Notes under the pieces: generated by a model | What the model saw: only the letters and a program-made list of their open reading frames with translations | The model's database searches: none | What the model was told of the DNA's origin: nothing | NCBI RefSeq assembly: GCF_002531825.1 | Contig: NZ_NWSX01000018.1 | Location: 1-64,000, forward strand | Reading direction: 5' to 3' | Length of the DNA stretch: 64,000 nt | From: Rhizobium sp. J15 | GTDB lineage: Bacteria > Pseudomonadota > Alphaproteobacteria > Rhizobiales > Rhizobiaceae | Made by a program: the position numbers and the translations under genes | In this document: one piece after another, positions 15,628-23,958 of the stretch | Numbering within the stretch: the stretch's first letter is position 1 | Layout: every line of letters starts with the position of its first letter

Positions 15628-17484
15628 TCACGCCGGATAGAATTTCATCTTCTCCGACTGAGGGATGCGGCTCACGGTCCTGAGGATGGTGTAGAGCAGC
15701 GGATGAACGTGCGTTGTGGTGCCGGTGCCGGAGTCAAGGTTCATGGCCTTGCCATAGAGGGTGGCGTTGTCCTGCACGTTCGTCGCGAAGATCTCCAGCA
15801 CCTTGTAGTTCGATGTGCCGTCGCCGTTGACGACCTCGCTGAGGACGGTCCGCCCGGCCCAGAGACCCGGCTGATATTCGAAGATGACCACAGCGCCGCG
15901 GGGTATCCCCGACGGCATCTTGATCGTGTCCCAGGTCGTCACCCCGTCCTGATTTCCCGGATGGCCGATCACCTTGCCGAGCGGAAACATCTCGGATGCC
16001 GGTGCCTTGGATGGATCTGCATCGGTCGTGAAGGCACCGAACACGTCGATAACCCTTGCATAGCGGGAGGACGCCTTGATGGCGTCGTTGACGGCCTTGA
16101 GGGTGCCGCTCACACCGTTCCAGAGAATGGGGACGCTGTAGGCAGCCGCCGTTCGGCCGCCATCCGTTGACGTCATGGTCGGCCAGAGGGTCAAACCGAC
16201 CACGTGCGTACCGGCGCCATATCTGGTCTTCACGCGGTCGATGAGGCCGAACTTGAAATTCGCCCAGGTGCTTGCCGTGGCATTGTTGTCGTTGCGTCCC
16301 GACTGGTCGAAGACGAAGGTCCAGGGATTGAGGCCGCCATTATAGGTGTTCTTGACGATGTCGATCAGTCCCCAGCGCAGCGTCGCGATCGTGCTGCCCG
16401 AGCCCGTCAGCTCCAGCTGCGATTTCGCGCCCGGCACGCCCATGATGAGCGGCATGGTTTCGCCCCAGACCGGATCGGGCACGTCGAGCCAACGGCGCCA
16501 GACGCCCATATTGCCGCGCGCATCCGCCGATGCGGCGATCTCCTGGCGCTCGACGAGGCTGTCGGAAAGCACGAGCGGCACCGGCCGTCCATCCCATCCC
16601 TTGGCGAAGATCAGCGCCGGGCCATAGGCCAGCGGCTGCGAGTTGCTGACATTGCCCACCGTATTGTAGAAACCGTCGGGGTCCCGGTCCGGCGTGCTCG
16701 GCGCATCGGCGGCCGCCAGCGCCCGCACGGATGCCAGGTCGCCCGCCGCCCAATATTTCTCGCCGCGATGACGCTGAACGCGGTAGCCGCCGATATAAGT
16801 GTTGCCGACCGTGCCGTGCCAGACCGTGCGGATGCCAAAGATAGACCGCCTCGGCAAAGCTGCCGGCAGCATCACCTGCCCCCAGACGATGCCGGTCGCC
16901 GCCGTCGCCGTCGCAGCGGCAAGCCCGCCGAACAGCACCGGATATTCGCTGCCGTCCGGATGCAGGAAGAACACTTCGTCGATCAGCATATCCGCGTTCG
17001 GATTGATGGTCTCCTGCGGCGAGTTGTTGCCCTGCTGGACACCGAAGCCGACGAAGGGGATCAGGAAGCTGTTCGTGGGGTAGTCGGGAGACCCGAAGTA
17101 AAGTTCCGAAGCCTGATAATTGAGGCCAGCCGCATAAGTCTGCGTAAAGCCGCCCGGCCACTCCACCCGGGTCGCCGCCGGCATGTAGCGGTTCGTATCG
17201 GCGATCCAGGGCGGATGCCCGCTGCCGTTGACCGGGACGACCGGCATCCCGTTATAGAGCGTGCGCCCGTCGGGAATGATCACCACGCCGATGACAACCT
17301 GCTCGTTGTAGATGACTTCGCTGCCGGAGAGCACGCTGACGCCGAGCACCCGCCGGCCCTCGGTAAACAGCACGCCGCTCTCGGCCTCACGAATACCCAC
17401 CACGCGCTGCCCATTGTGCAGCACCGTTCCATCGGGAACGATATGCACGCCGACCACACGCTGCTCATTGAAAATCTCGGCCAT
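15628..17484 (-). CDS. Phage tail protein with 18-residue repeat N-terminus and SGNH-hydrolase-like domain
   Basis: A 618-residue protein from ATG 17484 (the frame extends further upstream but that part runs through intergenic repeat sequence). Residues 6-85 are four and a half tandem 18-residue units (NEQRVVGVHIVPDGTVLH type), suggesting a beta-solenoid stem. Residues about 90-290 are beta-rich. From about 288 the sequence follows an SGNH-hydrolase family known from rhizobial phages and genomes: GPALIFAKGWDGRPVPLVLSDS with Ser309 as candidate nucleophile, the block III-like SGRNDN (395-400), and THVHP near the C-terminus as candidate catalytic His. Such enzymes on tails usually remove acetyl groups from surface polysaccharide; that substrate is inferred. 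It lies between the capsid genes and tail genes, after a block of inserted genes. Confidence 0.7.
   Translation of the reverse strand: MAEIFNEQRVVGVHIVPDGTVLHNGQRVVGIREAESGVLFTEGRRVLGVSVLSGSEVIYNEQVVIGVVIIPDGRTLYNGMPVVPVNGSGHPPWIADTNRYMPAATRVEWPGGFTQTYAAGLNYQASELYFGSPDYPTNSFLIPFVGFGVQQGNNSPQETINPNADMLIDEVFFLHPDGSEYPVLFGGLAAATATAATGIVWGQVMLPAALPRRSIFGIRTVWHGTVGNTYIGGYRVQRHRGEKYWAAGDLASVRALAAADAPSTPDRDPDGFYNTVGNVSNSQPLAYGPALIFAKGWDGRPVPLVLSDSLVERQEIAASADARGNMGVWRRWLDVPDPVWGETMPLIMGVPGAKSQLELTGSGSTIATLRWGLIDIVKNTYNGGLNPWTFVFDQSGRNDNNATASTWANFKFGLIDRVKTRYGAGTHVVGLTLWPTMTSTDGGRTAAAYSVPILWNGVSGTLKAVNDAIKASSRYARVIDVFGAFTTDADPSKAPASEMFPLGKVIGHPGNQDGVTTWDTIKMPSGIPRGAVVIFEYQPGLWAGRTVLSEVVNGDGTSNYKVLEIFATNVQDNATLYGKAMNLDSGTGTTTHVHPLLYTILRTVSRIPQSEKMKFYPA
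17230..17469 (-). repeat. Four and a half 18-residue (54-bp) coding repeats
   Basis: Units NEQRVVGVHIVPDGTVLH, NGQRVVGIREAESGVLFT, EGRRVLGVSVLSGSEVIY and NEQVVIGVVIIPDGRTLY, followed by NGMPVVPV, align without gaps. Conserved positions are N/E1, V5, G7, G14 and a terminal aromatic or His, as in beta-solenoid coils. Confidence 0.85.
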
Positions 17485-17809
17485 GGGAATGTTTCTTCTT
17501 TGGAGTGCGGAAGGAAGAGCAACGCGCCCTCCCGGATTGTTGACGAATTTCGCCCGACGCGTGCCCCTCATCCGCCTGCCGGCACCTTCTCCCCGCGCGC
17601 GGGGCGAAGGAGGATCGTCGCGACCTCTCCGTCCCGCGTACGCTTTCGCAGGGCACGTCCCCTCGCCCCGTTTACGGGGAGAGGGTTAGGGTGAGGGGCA
17701 GTCATCGGCACGAACCGGACAGCCCTAGACAAGCCAGAGAATGACGAAAGAGAAGTAGACGGCTGTAGCTACAGTCAGAGGGAGAGCTTGCGCCCTCCCC
17801 GTCAGTATT
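17485..17809. other. Intergenic stretch made of two palindromic repeat elements
   Basis: No gene is seen. It contains a CTCATCCGCCTGCCGGCACC-type element (about 17564-17610) with a CCCCGCGCGCGGGG centre and a second element with CCCCGTTTACGGGG (about 17655-17698) that ends GAGAGGGTTAGGGTGAGGGG. The second has a near-identical relative at 22585-22632, including the GGGCACGTCCCCT lead-in. Confidence 0.7.
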
Positions 17810-18238
17810 TCACCCGGCAGGCACGACCCAATCGGGCTGCTGCAGACCAAGAGCCTCCTGCAGACCATTCCCCGACACGGCAGCCTCTGTCGGCGCATTG
17901 CCGCTCGACCCCGCTGCCCGCCGCTCCACCTCCGCCGAGATCACGCCGTCCGCCTCCTTGACATTCGGCGCCGGCTCGCCGGAGATCGCCTTCGCCAGCG
18001 CCTTGCGTTCGGCCACGCTCAGGCCCTGCCAGTCCTCAGGGATTTCGGCCGCGCCGTCACCCTCACCGCTTTTCGGCCTGACGATCCAGGCGCCGCCTGC
18101 CCCCTGCGGGGCAAGCCTTGCCCATTTCGGCCGCCTTTCCTCGTCGTTCCAGAGCGCGTCGGACACGACGAAGGCGGCGCCGATGTCGCGCAGCTCCCCG
18201 TCGAAATAGCCCCTTTCATTTGCGATCACCGTCACCAT
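17810..18238 (-). CDS. Phage hypothetical protein beside capsid cement gene
   Basis: This 142-residue protein starts MVTVIANERGYFDGELRDIG and contains a beta-strand N-terminus (GAAFVVSDALWNDEERRPKW), typical of small phage proteins placed after capsid genes, and a low-complexity Ala/Gly/Glu-rich C-terminal half. The segment EIPEDWQGLSVAERKALAKAISGE looks like an HeH/LEM-type helical motif used in phage head proteins, which is a tentative reading. The stop of the cement gene is six bases upstream of its ATG. No enzymatic residues are apparent. It probably belongs to the head module; exact role unknown. Confidence 0.65.
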   Translation of the reverse strand: MVTVIANERGYFDGELRDIGAAFVVSDALWNDEERRPKWARLAPQGAGGAWIVRPKSGEGDGAAEIPEDWQGLSVAERKALAKAISGEPAPNVKEADGVISAEVERRAAGSSGNAPTEAAVSGNGLQEALGLQQPDWVVPAG

Positions 18239-18244
18239 GGCCGG

Positions 18245-18649
18245 TTACTCCGAAGCCGCGACCACGCCGGCGGTGATCTTGCCTGATGTCGGCGCCGTTC
18301 CCGTCACATCGTAGAACAGGCGGAAGAAGCGCTCGTCGGCGTCGCGCGGGATCACGTCGATGTTGAGCCGCTTGCCGAGCGCGAGGTCGGCGAGCGCAAG
18401 TGCGCCGGTGGTGCCGACCTGCTTCGGCGTGGCGAAGGCCTCGTTGTCGTCGACCTGCACCTTCACCTCGAGTGAGGTCAGGTTGTTGAACGCCTCGACC
18501 ACCTGGATCGAAAACGGGATCTTCTTGCCCTTGCCGATGTTGCGCACCGTGCCGGTGGCGATCGGGCCGAGATTGATCACATTGGTGCTGGCCGCATCGG
18601 CGGTCACTGCCTGCGCGTCGGAAAGCAGGCTCTGCTTGTCGAAAATCAT
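18245..18649 (-). CDS. Capsid cement/decoration protein, Bbp16 family
   Basis: This 134-residue protein matches the Bbp16 type known from Bordetella phage BPP-1, where it decorates and stabilises the capsid. Diagnostic stretches are the N-terminus MIFDKQSLLSDAQAVTA, the DLGP-like NLGPIATGTVRNIGKG segment, the jellyroll-like strands SLEVKVQVDDNEAFATP and LALADLALGKRLNIDVIPRD, and the end RFFRLFYDVTGTAPTSGKITAGVV. It directly follows the major capsid gene, as expected, separated by an 81-base gap that contains a strong hairpin. Assignment is confident. Confidence 0.85.
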   Translation of the reverse strand: MIFDKQSLLSDAQAVTADAASTNVINLGPIATGTVRNIGKGKKIPFSIQVVEAFNNLTSLEVKVQVDDNEAFATPKQVGTTGALALADLALGKRLNIDVIPRDADERFFRLFYDVTGTAPTSGKITAGVVAASE

Positions 18650-18687
18650 CTGAAATGCCTCTCGGATCTCTATGTCTTGGGAGGTTT

Positions 18688-18710
18688 GCCCGCCGCCATC
18701 GGCGACGGGC
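18688..18710 (-). terminator. Ten-pair hairpin between capsid and cement genes
   Basis: On the coding strand GCCCGTCGCC pairs with GGCGGCGGGC (nine Watson-Crick pairs and one wobble) around a three-base loop. Only AAACC follows instead of a U-run, so it is more likely an attenuating or mRNA-stabilising hairpin than a full terminator. Confidence 0.5.
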
Positions 18711-18730
18711 CTGAGCCGATCAGGCCGCCG

Positions 18731-19750
18731 TTACACCGCGGCCGGCACTGCCGCCTCGGTGTTGAGGATGGCGTCGGTCTCGCGGATCGGAATGCCGCGA
18801 TAGGCCCGGACTTCCTTGCCCTCGACGGTCATGTGCGTCAGGCCGGTATAGTTCGGGTTGGCCGCCAGCAGGCTTCGGTCGCTCGACTGCACGTCGAGGA
18901 TTTCGAGCACGTCGCGGTTCATGTAGATCGCGATGCGGCTGGCGACGCCGTCGCGGCGGCGCGACTGCAGGCGGTAATAGGCCTTGCGCATCAGCGCCCA
19001 GAGATCGACGCTGCCGGCGAGCATGTTGGAGACGTCGATATTGGCGACGCGGGCGTTGTAGCGCCAGTCCTTCACGAACATGCCGACATGCCAGCACCAG
19101 TAGTCTTCCTTGCGGAAATAGGGCTGGCCGCTTTCGTCGAGCACGCGCTGCTCGCCCTTGTCCTCGTGGCTGACGCCGGCCTTGGTGCCCTTGGGATAGA
19201 TCAGCGAGCTTGCGTGGTCGCCCCAGGTGACGAACCAGATCGAGGTATTGTCGCTGCCCGTGCCGCCGCCGTTCACGACCTGGTTGGCGATCGTGCCGCG
19301 CGTGTCGGAATAGCTGCTGTAGCGGGCGGACAAGCCCTTGAACTTCTCCGGCGTCGTCTCGGTATTGTGGTAGAAGATGCCGGTCGCCACCTCCTGGTTC
19401 ATCGCCTCCATGAAGGGTGCGGCCGAAGTCAGCCGCTCCTTGGCCGGGTCGGGCGCGAGTTTCAGGAGGCGCACGTCGACGCCGGACATGGCCTCGACGA
19501 AGCCGGTGGTGTCGTCGACCTGCTGCATGGTCGCCTTGGACTGCGGAACGCCCTGGTAGAGGCGGCCCCAGGCGACGGACGGCAGGCCGGTGCGGATCAT
19601 GTGGCGGTGGGAGGCGCCCATGTTGCATTCGGTCGCGACCGCGTCGTCCAGAATGGGGTTCTGCTGGGACAACAGTTCGACAACCGAGCCCTCCGTCGAG
19701 CCCTTATGCATGTCGATCAGTTGAGGGAAGCTATTGCCGATTGTTGCCAT
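18731..19750 (-). CDS. Major capsid protein, BPP-1 Bbp17-like
   Basis: A 339-residue protein that builds the phage head. The N-terminus (MATIGNSFPQLIDMHKG) and the segments ILDDAVATECNMGASHRHMI, GLPSVAWGRLYQGVPQSKA and FYHNTETTPEKFKGLSARYS are characteristic of the BPP-1-like capsid proteins (HK97 fold in the broader sense). It is encoded between scaffold and cement genes, the expected order. No protease gene was recognised nearby, so head maturation may not need a dedicated protease, or that function is inside the scaffold protein. The ATG at 19750 follows a purine-rich ribosome site. Confidence 0.9.
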   Translation of the reverse strand: MATIGNSFPQLIDMHKGSTEGSVVELLSQQNPILDDAVATECNMGASHRHMIRTGLPSVAWGRLYQGVPQSKATMQQVDDTTGFVEAMSGVDVRLLKLAPDPAKERLTSAAPFMEAMNQEVATGIFYHNTETTPEKFKGLSARYSSYSDTRGTIANQVVNGGGTGSDNTSIWFVTWGDHASSLIYPKGTKAGVSHEDKGEQRVLDESGQPYFRKEDYWCWHVGMFVKDWRYNARVANIDVSNMLAGSVDLWALMRKAYYRLQSRRRDGVASRIAIYMNRDVLEILDVQSSDRSLLAANPNYTGLTHMTVEGKEVRAYRGIPIRETDAILNTEAAVPAAV

Positions 19751-19756
19751 GTCTCT

Positions 19757-20473
19757 TTAGCCTTTCGGTGCATCGTTCGGAAACAGAACATGCGCTGGAT
19801 CGACGGGTCTGCCCGCTCCTCCGGCGCCGCCGGTGGCCGGGTCGTCTTCCTTGATCAACGCTCCGGCCTTCGCAAAAATACGAATAAGCTCCGGATGGTT
19901 GCCGCCACCACTCGCCTCCAGATATTCGCGCAGGGCGGGCGTTCCCATCGTGTTGACGAAGCGGCGGCTGTCGCGCACGGTCCCGTCCCACTTGCGCCCG
20001 CCGATCTCGGCATCGGCCTTCGCGTCGTCGGCCCATTTCGAAACCGTCTCACCCCAGACCTTGCCGCGCGTCTCGGCGCGCGCCGCCTGGATGGCGATGA
20101 AGCGGTCGGCAAGTTTCTGCGCCTCGCTGTTGGTCAGCCCCAGCTCGCGGAAATCGGGGCCGAGCGCTGCGAGCAGCTCCTCGTCCACGGCGATGCCGTC
20201 GGGCATGGTAAGCGTATACTTGCCGTCCTCCGGCACCGTGTCGGCCTCGTCGGGCGCGGTCTCGCCGCCCTCCTCGACCTTCCCAAGCGCCGCCGCCTCA
20301 TCGGATTTGACCGGATTGGCCTGACGGTCATGAGCCGGCTCATGGATTCCCTCCTCGCCCTGCGGCGCATCATCGGGGAAGAGAATATTCTCGGGCTCCG
20401 CGCCGCCGCTGCCGGCGCCTTCGGCGCTCCAGGCAATGGTTGGCTGGCCGATGCGCTCATGCGTCGACATCAT
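19757..20473 (-). CDS. Phage scaffolding protein
   Basis: A 238-residue acidic protein with the composition of podoviral scaffolds: a Glu/Asp/Pro/Gly-rich disordered N-terminal half and a helical C-terminal half (LTNSEAQKLADRFIAIQAAR, then KVWGETVSKWADDAKADAE). The ending DPAHVLFPNDAPKG repeats a motif near the N-terminus (ENILFPDDAPQG), an internal duplication that may mark two capsid-binding points. I chose ATG 20473 because AGGAG lies eight bases upstream; a GTG at 20482 is too close to that site. It overlaps the Bbp19-like gene by 17 bases and precedes the capsid gene by six bases, so the three are translated together. Confidence 0.82.
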   Translation of the reverse strand: MMSTHERIGQPTIAWSAEGAGSGGAEPENILFPDDAPQGEEGIHEPAHDRQANPVKSDEAAALGKVEEGGETAPDEADTVPEDGKYTLTMPDGIAVDEELLAALGPDFRELGLTNSEAQKLADRFIAIQAARAETRGKVWGETVSKWADDAKADAEIGGRKWDGTVRDSRRFVNTMGTPALREYLEASGGGNHPELIRIFAKAGALIKEDDPATGGAGGAGRPVDPAHVLFPNDAPKG

Positions 20474-20798
20474 CGTCTTCACTCCTCATGTTGGTGGCGA
20501 CCTCGCGGTCGATGGCTTTGATGGTGGCGATCTCGAGCAGCAGGCTGGGGTAGAAGCGCTGGTCGACCTCGTCGAGCATGGCGATCAGCTTGCGCCCCGC
20601 CCCTTGCAGGCCGAGCGTGTAATGCGTCGCGCTCACCGCCTCGCCGGCAAAGGCCTCGCGATAGATCGCGCATTGCTCCAGCATCCAGAACAGCACGCGC
20701 TTGCCCGAAGGCAGCGAGAAAACCTCGCGGAAGGCGGCGGCAAGCGCTTCGCGCTCATGGCGCTCGGCAGGATTGAGATGTTCGTCGAGCCCGCCCAT
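20457..20798 (-). CDS. Bbp19-like phage protein
   Basis: This 113-residue protein resembles Bbp19 of phage BPP-1 by position between portal and scaffold and by its motifs: a FREVFSLPSGKRVLFWMLEQ helix, then YREAFAGEAVSATHYTLGLQ and a GRKLIAMLDEVDQRFY segment. The Bbp19 family has no established biochemical role; a head-assembly or packaging role is inferred from its constant place in the module. The start ATG shares one base with the portal stop (TGATG), and the end overlaps the scaffold gene by 17 bases. Confidence 0.8.
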   Translation of the reverse strand: MGGLDEHLNPAERHEREALAAAFREVFSLPSGKRVLFWMLEQCAIYREAFAGEAVSATHYTLGLQGAGRKLIAMLDEVDQRFYPSLLLEIATIKAIDREVATNMRSEDDDVDA

Positions 20799-22486
20799 CA
20801 GCCGAGCCCCAGCTGCTGCAGAAGGGCCGCCCCGTTCGGGTTCTCACCGGCGCTTGCAAGCACGGCAGCCGCATCCGCGCCGGATTTCGCCGCCGGCGCC
20901 ATTTTGGCGGCCATCTCGGCATTTTCGGCCATCTGCTGCTTCTGGGCCCGCGCATCGCGCAGTTGCGCCACCTCGTCGTCGGGCACGACAACCGAGGGCG
21001 GCACGCCGAGATAGTCGAAATAGAGATCGACCGCCTCGTCGGCATCGACCTTGTCGAGCACCTCGGGTTTGACGGCCGAAACCTGGCCGAGGAAGGCGAA
21101 GCCGCGCTCGATGCTGCCGGTCGCCACCGCCTTCTGCGCCTGGGCGAGGATCGAGATATATTCGATCTTCAGCTCCTGGTTCTGCAATTCCCTGGGCGGC
21201 GGCGGCAGCTCGCGCCGCCGGTTGAGGATCTGGTAGGTCCGGTCGATCGTCGGCTCCAGCTGCGCGCCGTAGATATTCTCCAGCACCGGCCCGAGCGCGA
21301 GCAGCTTCTCTTCCTTGCGTTCGGCGATCTCGAACTGGTTGCGCGGCTGGATGCCCTCCATCTGCGACAGCATCAGGAAGAGATCGGCATAAAAGGCCTG
21401 GCGGATGCGCTCCTGCGTCTCGCGAATGTCGCTCGCAAGCTCGGAAAGCCTGAGCTGGATCTCCATCGCCGGCCGGAAGCCGCGCCCGTTCGGATCGTCG
21501 ACATAGGTGATCTTGCCCGGCAGCAGCGAAGCCGGATTGTTGCGCATCGAGGTCGGCCCGGTCATCGGCGGGCGCACCAGCTTATCGATCGCCTCCAGCT
21601 TGCGCTGCTGTTCCAGCTGCAGCATGGAAATATCGCCGAGCGCGATCTGGCCGGGCGAAGTCGCATAATTGTCGTCGCCGGCAATCTCCCAGGCCGGGCC
21701 GATCAGCGGGTTCTCGTCGAAACCGCTTTCCTCCAGCAGCCGCTTGTCGCCCGTCTGCTCCTCCCAATAGTTGGAAAGGAACGGCTTGTTGCGTCTGTCG
21801 ATCCTGTCGGGATCGCGCGAAAGCCGGGGCTCGACCGCATGGCAGATCGTCAGCATCTCGTCATAGCGGCCATTGTCGTAGAAATTCTTCACCGTCTGGC
21901 TGACATTGTCGTAGCCGAAGCGCGAAACGATGCGCTGCACCGACCAGCGGAACCGCCGGTAAAGCGTCGTCACCCTGCCGTTCTCGTCGCGCGAGATCCA
22001 GAAGCTGCCATGCAGCAATTGCTGCAGCCGCACCACCTTGTCGCTGTCTTCGGAAAGAATGCCGACCGACTGCCCAAACTGCCCGAGATCGCCGTAGCCG
22101 GTGTGAAAGGCATTGTAGATGTTGGAGGATTGGAACACCTCCCGCAACCGCTGCTCGACGGCCGCCAGATATTCTTTGACCGGCGCGAAGTCCTTGAGAT
22201 CCGGATCATAGGTCGTCAGCCGGAACCACGGCCGCGCCGGCGAGGTGATGCCGGAATGCATGCCGGATTTCAGCGTCCGGTGCGCGAAGGTGCCGGTGCT
22301 GTCGATGATCTTGGCGCGGCTCACCGCACCCTCGTCCTTCTCGATCAGCCTCAGCCGCGTCGGCTCGATATAGTCCGAAAGCTGCCGCCACACATTCTCC
22401 CACGGCTGCCGAATCCGCTTCAGCTCCTCCATCCGCCGCCGGTGATAGGTGATCTGGCTCTCATGATCAGGTGCGTTGTCGCTCAT
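20798..22486 (-). CDS. Portal (head-tail connector) protein
   Basis: A 562-residue protein of the podoviral head-tail connector family. Typical stretches are WENVWRQLSDYIEPTR near the N-terminus, DSTGTFAHRTLKSGMHSGIT, SPARPWFRL, the SNIYNAFHTGYGDLGQFG segment and the C-terminal EYISILAQAQKAV. The dodecameric ring forms the DNA channel and docks the terminase. ATG 22486 is chosen since GGAGATG precedes it at normal spacing; the frame continues 25 codons further upstream, but those codons lie in the tandem hairpin repeat and translate to a repetitive peptide. Confidence 0.9.
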   Translation of the reverse strand: MSDNAPDHESQITYHRRRMEELKRIRQPWENVWRQLSDYIEPTRLRLIEKDEGAVSRAKIIDSTGTFAHRTLKSGMHSGITSPARPWFRLTTYDPDLKDFAPVKEYLAAVEQRLREVFQSSNIYNAFHTGYGDLGQFGQSVGILSEDSDKVVRLQQLLHGSFWISRDENGRVTTLYRRFRWSVQRIVSRFGYDNVSQTVKNFYDNGRYDEMLTICHAVEPRLSRDPDRIDRRNKPFLSNYWEEQTGDKRLLEESGFDENPLIGPAWEIAGDDNYATSPGQIALGDISMLQLEQQRKLEAIDKLVRPPMTGPTSMRNNPASLLPGKITYVDDPNGRGFRPAMEIQLRLSELASDIRETQERIRQAFYADLFLMLSQMEGIQPRNQFEIAERKEEKLLALGPVLENIYGAQLEPTIDRTYQILNRRRELPPPPRELQNQELKIEYISILAQAQKAVATGSIERGFAFLGQVSAVKPEVLDKVDADEAVDLYFDYLGVPPSVVVPDDEVAQLRDARAQKQQMAENAEMAAKMAPAAKSGADAAAVLASAGENPNGAALLQQLGLG

Positions 22487-22499
22487 GCTTATGTCATCT

Positions 22500-22584
22500 C
22501 CATCCGCGCAGCGAAGCTGCGTTGGTGCCATCCGTGCGGCCAAGTCCGCGTTGGTGTTCATCCGCGCGGCAAAACCGCGTTGGG
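22500..22584. repeat. Three tandem short hairpin repeats upstream of the portal gene
   Basis: Three units of about 26-31 bp, each starting CATCC and ending GCGTTGG: 22500-22527, 22528-22558 and 22559-22584. Each holds a small stem (CGCAGC/GCTGCG, GCGG/CCGC, CGCGG/CCGCG) whose two arms differ between units in a matched way. The array lies in the leader of the portal message. Confidence 0.7.
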
Positions 22585-22632
22585 CACGTCCCCTCTCCCC
22601 GTCAGAACGGGGAGAGGGTTAGGGTGAGGGGC
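22585..22632. repeat. Palindromic element with CCCCGTCAGAACGGGG centre
   Basis: The core ACGTCCCCTCTCCCCGTC folds back on CGGGGAGAGGG and is followed by TTAGGGTGAGGGG. It is closely related to the element at about 17655-17698. Both lie between minus-strand phage genes, although such elements are typical of the host chromosome. Confidence 0.75.
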
Positions 22633-22782
22633 ATCCGCCCGCCACAAACCGAACAACTATCAGCTGCCCCTGGAGCATCTGCCGACGGCACCGCAGATCC
22701 TCGGCACAATGCCGAGGATGACGCCAAAGGAGAACGCGGAGGCCCGCGCAAACCTTGCGCACGAGCGCCGATCCGCCCCGCC

Positions 22783-22995
22783 TCACTGCCCAAGCAGCGT
22801 CTTCTTCTCGGTCGGCGCCGTCGTCGTGACGCCCCCCGGCGACGTCAGGATCGTATCGGGCCGTGACCGCACCCGATCCTCGGTCCGCCGCGCCACCGCG
22901 GTGCGAACCGCAGCCCCATCCGGCTGCTTCAACTGCGCCGGCTCCGGCGGAAGCGCCGGCGGATCAGGCTGGGAAGGCTTGGAAAACAGGCACAT
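22783..22995 (-). CDS. Small conserved podovirus protein between terminase and portal
   Basis: A 70-residue protein starting MCLFSKPSQPDPPALPPEP and ending TILTSPGGVTTTAPTEKKTL plus LGQ. The Cys-containing start, Pro-rich middle and the TSPxGV...APTxKKTLLG ending are a recurrent signature of tiny proteins encoded next to portal or terminase genes in podoviruses. It is unstructured in appearance, with no membrane segment. Function is unknown. It lies on the late-gene strand, 296 bases upstream of the portal gene. Confidence 0.7.
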   Translation of the reverse strand: MCLFSKPSQPDPPALPPEPAQLKQPDGAAVRTAVARRTEDRVRSRPDTILTSPGGVTTTAPTEKKTLLGQ

Positions 22996-23688
22996 GGGAG
23001 ATCATCCATCTAGCTCACGGGAAATATCGCCCCGAAAGAGGGAAGAGCGCGGCAAGGCCGGAAGGCAGCAAGGGAGAGTGCGTGTCCGCCCCTGCCCTGC
23101 ACACTGCTCTTCCCTCCACCCGGGAGGGCTAAATCCATGTCTACGTCCCAGATGGTTGCCGCGACGAACACCCTCGCGACGAGCTAACAGCCACCGCCAG
23201 AGCCACGTCATCTGCCTTTCGCTCGCCGCTCAAGGCGTTCGTCGTTGATGCTCCTCACCCTCCTCATCTGCCCTAACGGGCATCTTCTCCCCGCTGGGGC
23301 GAAGAGGGAGCAAGCCGCACCGCCGTCGTCCGCAAGCCAATGCATAAAGGCAACCGAGCGGCTGCCGCGATTCCGCTTCTCCCCAGCGGGGAGAAGATGC
23401 CGGCAGGCAGATGAGGGGGCCACACGGCACACCACCCATTGCTCTTCGCTTCCTACGCAACAGAAGCGAACGGCAACAATCTCGCCCATCCTTAAGAACT
23501 GAGAGGCACCGAGCCGCCGCCCTCCCTCCGACCGTCCTGAGGTGCCCCGCAGGGGCCTCGAAGGACGAGGCCGGCCACCACCTCTCCTCCGGCAACCCCG
23601 ATGGCAAGGCGGTTCATCGGCCAGATCCTTGTTTCTCAGGCATTATCGCGCTATATGAATGGCTTAGAGAGTTCCGCGGCTTGGAAAG
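22996..23688. other. Repeat-rich intergenic region, no supported gene
   Basis: Several frames are open only because of high GC. The segment carries an inverted pair of TCTTCTCCCCGCTGGGGCGA-type palindromic elements (about 23255-23312 and 23370-23425, ending CAGATGAGGGGG) and a copy of the CCTCATCC-type palindrome (23534-23570). This layout is that of a chromosomal intergenic region, not of packed phage DNA. Confidence 0.6.
23534..23570. repeat. Dispersed palindromic repeat, family 1 copy b
   Basis: GTCCTGAGGTGCCCCGCAGG followed by GGCCTCGAAGGACGAGG, the same unit as at 11516-11557 but lacking the first bases. Confidence 0.8.
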
Positions 23689-23958
23689 ATGTCGATTGTT
23701 GCAGTAAAGGTTCTGTCGACTGTCAACGCCCCTTATGGGACGACGCTTTCGGCTGAGCAGTTGGCGTCCAAGATCTCCGATCCTGCCAGCGCCGAAGCTT
23801 TCGATCCTTCGGCATTCTCCTTCTACTCGGAGGTGGACGAGGATCTTCAGAATTCGTTTCTGAACGAAATGCACATCGATCAGAAGATCGCTTCCGACGT
23901 GGCACGGAAATTCTCCGCACTTGCCGGTTACACGCTGCCTTTGGCACGGGCGTCCTAA
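23689..23958 (+). CDS. Hypothetical protein, 89 residues
   Basis: A plus-strand frame from ATG 23689 encodes MSIVAVKVLSTVNAPYGTTL and continues with mixed, protein-like composition (DEDLQNSFLNEMHIDQKIAS, VARKFSALAGYTLPL). There is a GGAAAG just before the ATG at short spacing. No family was recognised and no membrane segment or signal is present. It stands alone on the plus strand between repeat-rich DNA and the OLD nuclease gene, which converges on it. Even amino-acid composition and length argue for a real gene, but a chance frame is not excluded. Confidence 0.45.
   Translation: MSIVAVKVLSTVNAPYGTTLSAEQLASKISDPASAEAFDPSAFSFYSEVDEDLQNSFLNEMHIDQKIASDVARKFSALAGYTLPLARAS

Noticed and set aside
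16204..17694. 496-codon plus-strand frame over the SGNH tail gene
   Set aside because: Shadow frame from GC bias; the minus strand carries repeats and hydrolase motifs.
20963..22627. 554-codon plus-strand frame over the portal gene
   Set aside because: Shadow of the portal gene; Arg/His/Asp-rich translation with no domain.
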